From assembly GCA_030611625.1 (NCBI GenBank), contig JAUWPK010000096.1, positions 1-10,008 of the forward strand: a stretch of 10,008 bases of DNA, in the 5' to 3' direction. The notes beneath the pieces are model-generated. The model saw only the letters and a program-made list of their open reading frames with translations. It had not been told where the DNA came from and did no database searches. Below are positions 6,587 to 10,008 of this stretch, one piece after another. The stretch is from Promethearchaeum sp. (GTDB lineage Archaea > Asgardarchaeota > Lokiarchaeia > Sigyniarchaeales > Promethearchaeaceae). A program made the translations under genes and the position numbers. Each line of letters starts with the position of its first letter. Within the stretch, counting starts at the first letter, position 1.

Positions 6587-6996
6587 ACATTGAAATAACT
6601 CTTTGAATTAACTCTGTATAACCCATTGAAGCAGCAACGATTTAAAAAAATGGTGCGAGAAGCTTTTTCTACATCGGATTTTGTGGCAAAATCGGGGTGT
6701 CTATCCATTTCCCGGATTGAATAACAATATTCCTTCTCATTTTTATGCAATTGTAGAAGTTCAATCAATTCTTGGACATTATTTTTGATCATTCGATAGA
6801 CATTGATTAGCACGGTATTAATATCCATGAGAATCGTATTGGAGGGGAGTAAATAGAAGAATAGTGCCCCCCCACCTACAAAGGGTTCTATATAATTCTC
6901 AAAGGAGGTAGGAAGATAGGGATCAATTTGATTAATTAATTGACGCTTTCCTCCAGCCCATTTCAGAAATGGATGGGGAACATCCGCAATCTTCAT
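6580..6996 (-). pseudogene. DNA adenine methylase (Dam/DpnM type), C-terminal half missing
   Basis: Dam-family enzymes move a methyl group from SAM to N6 of adenine, usually in GATC. Seen in the 138-residue frame: P-F-L-K-W-A-G-G-K-R-Q-L (9-20), Y-I-E-P-F-V-G-G-G-A-L-F-F (35-47, SAM-binding motif I), L-M-D-I-N (56-60), and F-L-N-R-C-C-F-N-G-L-Y-R-V-N ... F-N-V-P (117-138). The family then continues with a G-x-Y motif and, about 40-60 residues later, the catalytic D-P-P-Y. Here the frame stops right after F-N-V-P, where the 61-bp repeat begins (6586 and below). Full-length enzymes have about 270-290 residues, so this copy should lack activity. The N-terminus looks complete (ATG 6994-6996). I do not see the missing half elsewhere in the window. 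Confidence 0.92.
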
Positions 6997-7117
6997 TTTA
7001 GTGCGATTTTATTTACGAATTGATGCAAGATCCAGAGAATTATTCATTACCTTGGGTATATTAGGAATGCAAAGTTTAGGAATTCCAAGATTACCATCAC
7101 ACAAAACTTAACTCTGC
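6997..7117. other. Intergenic stretch with short open frames on both strands
   Basis: Between the truncated dam and the regulator gene both strands stay open for about 30 codons. The plus frame ends in L-G-I-P-R-L-P-S-H-K-T at a TAA near 7108-7110. The minus frame gives G-N-L-G-I-P-K-L-C-I-P-N-I-P-K-V and ends at TAA about 7013-7015. Neither is recognised and neither has a clear start, so this may be another gene remnant left with dam. Confidence 0.25.
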
Positions 7118-7513
7118 TTATAGAAGTAATTTCATCATTTTTTCACGATAATCTAAAAATCGCTCTTGCCCCAAAAGAGTAATTTTCAAGGTTGTTCGAG
7201 GTTTTTTAAGCACAATTTCCTTTGAAACATCAATAAATCCTGCTTGCTCCAATTTGCTAACATGCGAAGAGAGGTTTCCCCATGTAAGATCTAAATTATG
7301 TTTAAGGAATACCATGTCTACGCCTTCCACAACATATAATTGAGCGAGAATCAACAACCGTGTGGGATCATGGATAATTTTATCAAATGATGGATTAGAA
7401 ATCACTTTTGATGTTGTAGATGAAGTGGATCTCTGTCTTTGATTTAATTTCGTTACTTTCTTGCTTTTAGTTTTTTTCTGTTGTTTCTGTTGTTTCTTTG
7501 TTTTCTCATCCAT
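7118..7513 (-). CDS. Winged-helix transcriptional regulator with lysine/glutamine-rich N-terminal tail
   Basis: 131 residues. The first 40 are low complexity and rich in K, Q, S and T, probably a disordered basic tail. Residues 44-128 form a winged helix-turn-helix: I-H-D-P-T-R-L-L-I-L-A-Q-L (47-59, first helix), L-D-L-T-W-G-N-L-S-S-H-V-S-K-L-E-Q-A-G-F (74-93, the turn and recognition helix), and the wing around K-K-P-R-T-T-L-K-I-T (103-112). This matches the single-domain winged-helix group near MarR/ArsR in which L-T-x-G-N-L-S-x-H-x-x-x-L-E is typical. No ligand-binding cysteines are seen. The ATG overlaps the last 8 bp of the membrane-protein gene, so the two are translationally coupled. 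It may sense a signal through that partner and repress their shared promoter, whose 19-bp palindrome is the obvious site. That is inference. Confidence 0.88.
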   Translation of the reverse strand: MDEKTKKQQKQQKKTKSKKVTKLNQRQRSTSSTTSKVISNPSFDKIIHDPTRLLILAQLYVVEGVDMVFLKHNLDLTWGNLSSHVSKLEQAGFIDVSKEIVLKKPRTTLKITLLGQERFLDYREKMMKLLL

Positions 7514-8183
7514 TTTGGGTGTTTTCTCCCTCTATAATATCCCTTTTGGGATGAGTTATCAAAAATCGTCTGAAGTGAATTAAACCACGAATTAACCAAA
7601 AACTACCCAATACAATGAAGTAGAAGAAAGGATAATCTTGAAGTTTTGTTGTATTGAAAGGGATAAAAGCTAGAACAATCCCCACCACTTCAGCAAAAAG
7701 ATAATTCCATAAAAACATTCTTCTTCCCGTTCTACAGACAATATCGATGCAGTATCCTAATAAAAAACTACTGTAGAAAATAGGCATCCATTTCCATAAT
7801 GGTCGTCCGTATAAGACTTCCAGAACTGTTGTTCCTCCAAAACCGCCCTCAATAAGATACATTAGCAAAATTTTAAGCATTAGACTGCACAAAATCACGA
7901 AAACAATCTTAAAATATGTTTTTGAGGAAGTGAAAGGTAATTTGAGTTTGATATACCCAACCCGGTGATACACATATTTTCTTCGAATTAAATCTGAAAA
8001 CAACGACCCAATTATTATAGTAAATATAGTTAAACCCGGGAGGAAGGGAATTAGGATCGCATTGATGAAGTTGAGGGCTATCACTAAATGAAAAATGCCT
8101 ATATTTAATTCCGTCACGCCATCAGGGTTCGATAAATTGTAAGACTGATGTTTTATTTTTTTTATATTGGGAAGTTCAATCAT
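7506..8183 (-). CDS. Six-helix membrane protein coupled to a winged-helix regulator; function unknown
   Basis: 225 residues with six likely membrane segments near 28-47, 49-64, 91-111, 131-148, 158-175 and 185-202. No enzyme motif is recognised. A cytoplasmic loop after the second helix reads R-R-K-Y-V-Y-H-R-V-G-Y-I-K-L (67-80). I recall similar R-x-G-Y motifs in membrane proteins encoded beside winged-helix regulators, so it may be a sensor or anti-regulator controlling the downstream DNA-binding protein; this is inference. The ATG at 8181-8183 is preceded by GGTGAG about 6 bp upstream, a good ribosome site, and by a clear TATA box. It overlaps the regulator gene by 8 bp, so both come from one transcript. 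Confidence 0.8.
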   Translation of the reverse strand: MIELPNIKKIKHQSYNLSNPDGVTELNIGIFHLVIALNFINAILIPFLPGLTIFTIIIGSLFSDLIRRKYVYHRVGYIKLKLPFTSSKTYFKIVFVILCSLMLKILLMYLIEGGFGGTTVLEVLYGRPLWKWMPIFYSSFLLGYCIDIVCRTGRRMFLWNYLFAEVVGIVLAFIPFNTTKLQDYPFFYFIVLGSFWLIRGLIHFRRFLITHPKRDIIEGENTQNG

Positions 8184-8291
8184 TAATGCTCACCATTTGA
8201 ATGAAGTAAAACTGAATATATAAACTTTGCGACGCAAAGTTCTTTGCGAAAGAAATTTTTCTACAACATAACCTACAATGTAATTTCTTTC
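8184..8291 (-). promoter_or_regulatory. Promoter and probable operator of the membrane-protein/regulator operon
   Basis: Read on the minus strand, a strong TATA box TTTATATATT lies at 8215-8224, with the start of transcription expected near 8190-8195 and GGTGAG just before the ATG. Directly upstream of the TATA box, overlapping the BRE position, is a perfect 19-bp palindrome: AACTTTGCG (8223-8231), A, CGCAAAGTT (8233-8241). A further half-site CTTTGCG (8242-8248) adjoins it and lies inside a second palindrome, TTCTTT (8240-8245), GCG, AAAGAA (8249-8254). A third inverted repeat pairs 8248-8257 with 8282-8291 across 24 bp. Binding here would block TBP/TFB, which suits autoregulation by the winged-helix protein. 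Confidence 0.72.
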
Positions 8292-8423
8292 TGAAAATCA
8301 ACAATATCTGCCTAAATCGGTTTAACTAAGGAATTTAACGTTTAGACCCCCCAAAAATTTTAAAAAGTGAAATTTCGTAAAGTTTTTACGAATTTTTAGC
8401 CCGAACTATCTAATAGTTAATGA
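8292..8423. other. Gene-free stretch with inverted repeats
   Basis: No gene is seen between the promoter and the right copy of the 61-bp repeat. It contains a perfect 8-bp hairpin, TTCGTAAA (8374-8381), GTT, TTTACGAA (8385-8392), followed by TTTTT (8393-8397), which looks terminator-like on the plus strand although no plus-strand gene ends here. AACTAT (8404-8409), CTA, ATAGTT (8413-8418) lies just before an ATG at 8420. Confidence 0.45.
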
Positions 8424-8521
8424 ATTTTATCTTAAATGGTAAAAGGGTTGACTGGAATACCGTCAAGATGAAAAAGGTTGGGGATTTAAAAAGAAATTCT
8501 TTGATAATTCATTATGGATGA
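8420..8521 (+). pseudogene. Short ORF over the right repeat, possible 5' stub of a broken gene
   Basis: ATG 8420-8422 opens a 33-residue frame beginning M-N-F-I-L-N-G-K-R-V-D-W-N-T-V-K and ending at TGA 8519-8521. The first 21 codons lie almost wholly within the 61-bp repeat, and the left copy holds the same frame without the ATG. The residue mix (G-K-R-V-D-W-N) looks like real protein, and one of the two base differences between copies is silent, so a gene start was probably duplicated and cut. I do not recognise the family. It could instead be chance coding within a non-coding repeat. Confidence 0.35.
8424..8484. repeat. 61-bp direct repeat, right copy
   Basis: Second copy of 6526-6586, in the same orientation, with 59 of 61 positions the same. 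The two copies bracket about 1.84 kb holding the dam fragment and the membrane-protein/regulator pair. Similarity stops sharply on both sides of each copy. Confidence 0.9.
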
Positions 8522-8767
8522 ATATACCTAATACAATTAGGATTATCCATTCTTTTCAAAAAAAAAGAAATAGAGACTCCCCATAACTATAAAATTCCAT
8601 GGGAAAGTCGATTTGGATAAACTAAGATTTGGGATATCTTCCTACATGTATATAAATTGAGATAATTAAAAACTATAGTGGAGGAGATTTCTAAAAAGAA
8701 TTTGAAGTAGATTGAAAGATATCAGGATAATATTAATGAATAAGGATGGAACATAAGAAATAGTAAA

Positions 8768-8855
8768 CCACCGGCATCTCTATATGGGATGCTACTGATC
8801 TTCCGTTACAGATCTCCAAGTGTCCAGATTTGGATAATTTTTAAGTGACGGTTGG
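8768..8855 (+). ncRNA. Candidate structured RNA: three hairpins closed by an outer stem
   Basis: The outer stem pairs CCACCG (8768-8773) with CGGTTGG (8849-8855), leaving one bulged T. Inside are three hairpins: GCATCTC (8774-8780) with GGGATGC (8786-8792) including one T-G pair, stacked directly on the outer stem; GATCT (8797-8801) with AGATC (8810-8814); and TCCAA (8815-8819) with TTGGA (8830-8834). It is not a tRNA, since stem lengths and conserved bases do not fit. A TATA-like site lies at 8649-8658, rather far upstream. Drawn by eye; an RNA role is a hypothesis, and the minus strand would fold nearly as well. Confidence 0.3.
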
Positions 8856-8874
8856 ATAGCTGCATTTGACCCCA

Positions 8875-8888
8875 AATTTTTATAAATA
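8875..8888 (+). promoter_or_regulatory. TATA box upstream of the small membrane-protein genes
   Basis: AATTTTTATAAATA is a good archaeal TATA element. Transcription would start near 8908-8915, about 70-75 bp before the ATG at 8986. A weaker candidate (TAAAATATTTTA near 8933-8944) lies closer. Confidence 0.5.
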
Positions 8889-8985
8889 AGAAATCATTAT
8901 GTTCTTACAATAACATTAATGGTATTTGTTGCTAAAATATTTTAACTTTTTTTTATGGTTAAATTTCATCAAAGAGTTGATATAT

Positions 8986-9339
8986 ATGAAAAAAAACACC
9001 CAATTACTTTATTATCTGTTTATTGTTATCGCTGGTATCGTTGGTTTAATCTATTACATATTTGTTCCAAATTTATTTCTTCTCATTTATTCTATCATAT
9101 AGATAATAATTGGATTATATTATACAAGATTTACTATCTTAGAAAAAGAATTTAAATTTGGTATGATCAATCATATTTGTTTTATTTTTTATCTTTTCTT
9201 TTTAGCTAGTGTGTACTTTATTGAATTTGGCACTATGAATTATTTTAATCCCATTTTATATGGAACACTCATCGCACTTGGGGCAATTATTGGTATTTTT
9301 ATCGGGATTAAAATGATTAAAAGTTCAAGTAAAAATTAA
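8986..9339 (+). pseudogene. Four-helix membrane protein frame interrupted by an in-frame TAG
   Basis: The frame starts at ATG 8986 (M-K-K-N-T-Q-L-L-Y-Y-L-F) and runs 117 codons to TAA 9337-9339, broken only by TAG at 9100-9102 (codon 39). Four hydrophobic segments are spread across it: about 7-26, 27-45 (containing the TAG), 63-80 and 91-111. A charged loop lies between the second and third (E-K-E-F-K-F-G), and a short basic tail K-M-I-K-S-S-S-K-N ends it. The part after the TAG keeps a sensible membrane-protein composition and alternation of helices and charges, so it was recently coding or is still read. Explanations are a point mutation, a sequencing error (one base from CAG, TGG or TAT), two separate small genes, or TAG read-through as pyrrolysine. 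The CpaM-like gene uses TAG as its stop. No family recognised. Confidence 0.65.
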
Positions 9340-9407
9340 AATATTAAATATTCGGATTTTTTTGCCGTAATTGTTTTATTGATTAAATCAAAAAAATTGA
9401 TACTGAA

Positions 9408-9611
9408 ATGAATAAACAACAAAAAAAATGGATTAAAATTAGTTTCCTTGGTGGTTTTACTGTGTTATTGACAAATTTATCTTGGAATTTCTTCATTCGC
9501 AAGGAATATCCTAAAGGAATAATAGATTCTTTTATAGCATCGATCACATTCACTTTAACTATTTGTATTTTTACGTTCTTTAAATACAGAAAAAATGAAA
9601 TTATCATTTGA
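9408..9611 (+). CDS. Small two-helix membrane protein, unknown function
   Basis: 67 residues with a basic start (M-N-K-Q-Q-K-K-W-I-K), a first hydrophobic segment at about 11-28, a charged loop R-K-E-Y-P-K (31-36), a second segment at about 41-58, and a basic end (K-Y-R-K-N-E). The charge pattern places both ends in the cytoplasm. It lies 68 bp after the interrupted membrane frame on the same strand and may share its transcript. No strong ribosome site is visible before the ATG. An 89-codon frame runs on the other strand over the same bases (9383-9652). I prefer this one because of its orderly hydrophobic and charged layout and its matching direction. It may be a small accessory or stress membrane protein; no family is recognised. 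Confidence 0.55.
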   Translation: MNKQQKKWIKISFLGGFTVLLTNLSWNFFIRKEYPKGIIDSFIASITFTLTICIFTFFKYRKNEIII

Positions 9612-9669
9612 AAATCGTTAGAGCACACAGAGTAAAACAAAGTTGGGGACATTTACTCCATTATTAATA

Positions 9670-9909
9670 TTAGATATTATATTTTTTAAGAAGCTCATTA
9701 AGTTTTTTCTCTTCAAGGAGGAGTTGCCTTAATTCAATTGCATCATTCTCAGCATTTTCATAAGTTCCATTTCTCGCATTTTCAATAAAAAGTGTTGTTG
9801 AATTCTCTTTCCATCTATCTAAAATTTCTTGAATATTCGTTAGAATACGTTTTAGTTTAAACCTTACAAGATTTTCCAGAATTTCTTTTTCAATTGATAC
9901 TAAAGCCAT
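9670..9909 (-). CDS. Small helical protein, unknown function
   Basis: 79 residues, soluble, charged and almost wholly helical by composition. A first amphipathic stretch, I-E-K-E-I-L-E-N-L-V-R-F-K-L-K-R-I (6-22), leads into I-Q-E-I-L-D-R-W (26-33). A loop N-A-R-N-G-T-Y-E-N-A-E-N-D-A (44-57) and a last helix, I-E-L-R-Q-L-L-L-E-E-K-K-L-N-E-L-L-K-K (58-76), follow; the last helix is likely a coiled coil. The ATG at 9907-9909 follows GGAG with very short spacing. The layout (helix, short loop with G, acidic helix) loosely recalls small archaeal proteins of the antitoxin kind, but no toxin gene is visible on this side and I do not claim that role. It converges with the small membrane protein at 9408-9611. 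It looks like a true gene by its regular heptad pattern. Confidence 0.65.
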   Translation of the reverse strand: MALVSIEKEILENLVRFKLKRILTNIQEILDRWKENSTTLFIENARNGTYENAENDAIELRQLLLEEKKLNELLKKYNI

Positions 9910-10008
9910 ACTCCATAACTAATAATAAAGAAAGCACATAAAAATTTTCATGAGATGCATTGATTTTTCTATTTAAGAGTATCTTTTTTCCCGATTTTCC
10001 GACATAAT
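9910..10008 (-). promoter_or_regulatory. Upstream region of the small helical protein gene
   Basis: Read on the minus strand, GGAG stands two bases before the ATG. A TATA-like CTCTTAAATAG occurs at about 9972-9982, some 65 bp upstream. Nothing else is seen up to the window edge. Confidence 0.3.

Larger units (their letters stand above)
8522..8985. other. Long gene-free stretch with promoter-like and dyad elements
   Basis: About 460 bp without a convincing gene on either strand. Held here: a small palindrome CCTAAT (8527-8532), ACA, ATTAGG (8536-8541); a TATA-like TATATAAATT at 8649-8658; a GGAGGAG run near 8681-8688 followed only by a ten-codon frame; the 88-nt foldable segment 8768-8855; and a TATA element at 8875-8888. 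Confidence 0.5.

Noticed and set aside
8374..8397. Rho-independent-like terminator on the plus strand
   Set aside because: The stem and T-run are there, but no plus-strand gene ends just upstream; recorded only as an inverted repeat in the gene-free stretch.
8768..8855. tRNA-like cloverleaf
   Set aside because: No 7-bp acceptor with the T-arm TTC motif, no plausible anticodon arm and wrong spacings; kept only as an unassigned structured candidate.
8955..9155. 66-codon plus-strand frame starting M-V-K-F-H-Q
   Set aside because: Composition (many H, W, Y, R) looks like an out-of-frame reading; the frame starting at 8986 gives orderly membrane helices that continue to 9339.
9383..9652. 89-codon minus-strand frame opposite the small membrane protein
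   Set aside because: It mirrors the plus-strand frame at 9408-9611, which has a better hydrophobic/charged layout and fits its neighbour's direction. Not fully excluded.
1..10008. CRISPR array
   Set aside because: No regularly spaced short repeats were seen; the only long direct repeat is the 61-bp pair 1.9 kb apart.

Overview
The window is clearly AT-rich. Its likely promoters carry archaeal TATA boxes (for example 8215-8224 and 8875-8888), several genes would start with almost no leader, and the proteins (HAM1-type pyrophosphatase, ABC-2 exporter, winged-helix regulator paired with a membrane protein, fused HgcA/HgcB-like corrinoid protein) fit an anaerobic archaeon. The AT-rich, repeat-strewn style would suit an Asgard (Lokiarchaeia-like) genome, but that placement is a guess; nothing here is a taxonomic marker.

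Left end (1-306): the last 54 codons of a TnpB (IS200/IS605 family), followed by hairpins of the probable reRNA/omega RNA and the right-end hairpin of the element. Then come a minus-strand HAM1/RdgB-like nucleotide pyrophosphatase and a divergent promoter.

Centre-left (1003-3904), the most interesting part: three collinear plus-strand genes. They are a SAM methyltransferase resembling the corrinoid-protein-associated CpaM group, a branch-1 nitrilase with a complete catalytic set, and one polypeptide joining an HgcA-like corrinoid domain, four membrane helices and an HgcB-like two-cluster ferredoxin. The corrinoid domain keeps the N-V-W-C cap-helix motif but not the rest of the mercury-methylation motif, so the substrate is probably not mercury. 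A decayed fragment of a second CpaM-like gene lies directly behind the fusion gene. I infer a membrane-bound corrinoid methyl-transfer module with a methyltransferase and a nitrile- or amide-processing enzyme.

Centre (4008-6504): a two-gene ABC-2 exporter, with an ATPase and a long, internally duplicated permease.

Right of centre (6526-8484): a segment bracketed by two 61-bp direct repeats that differ at two positions. It holds a DNA adenine methylase truncated next to the left repeat, and an overlapping pair made of a six-helix membrane protein and a winged-helix regulator. The pair's promoter carries a perfect 19-bp palindrome beside the TATA box, a good candidate for the regulator's own operator.

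Right end (8485-10008): about 450 bp without a convincing gene, containing an 88-nt stretch that can fold into a closed three-hairpin structure. It is followed by a four-helix membrane ORF interrupted by one in-frame TAG, a small two-helix membrane protein, and a small helical minus-strand protein with no function I can name. No tRNA, rRNA or CRISPR array was seen.
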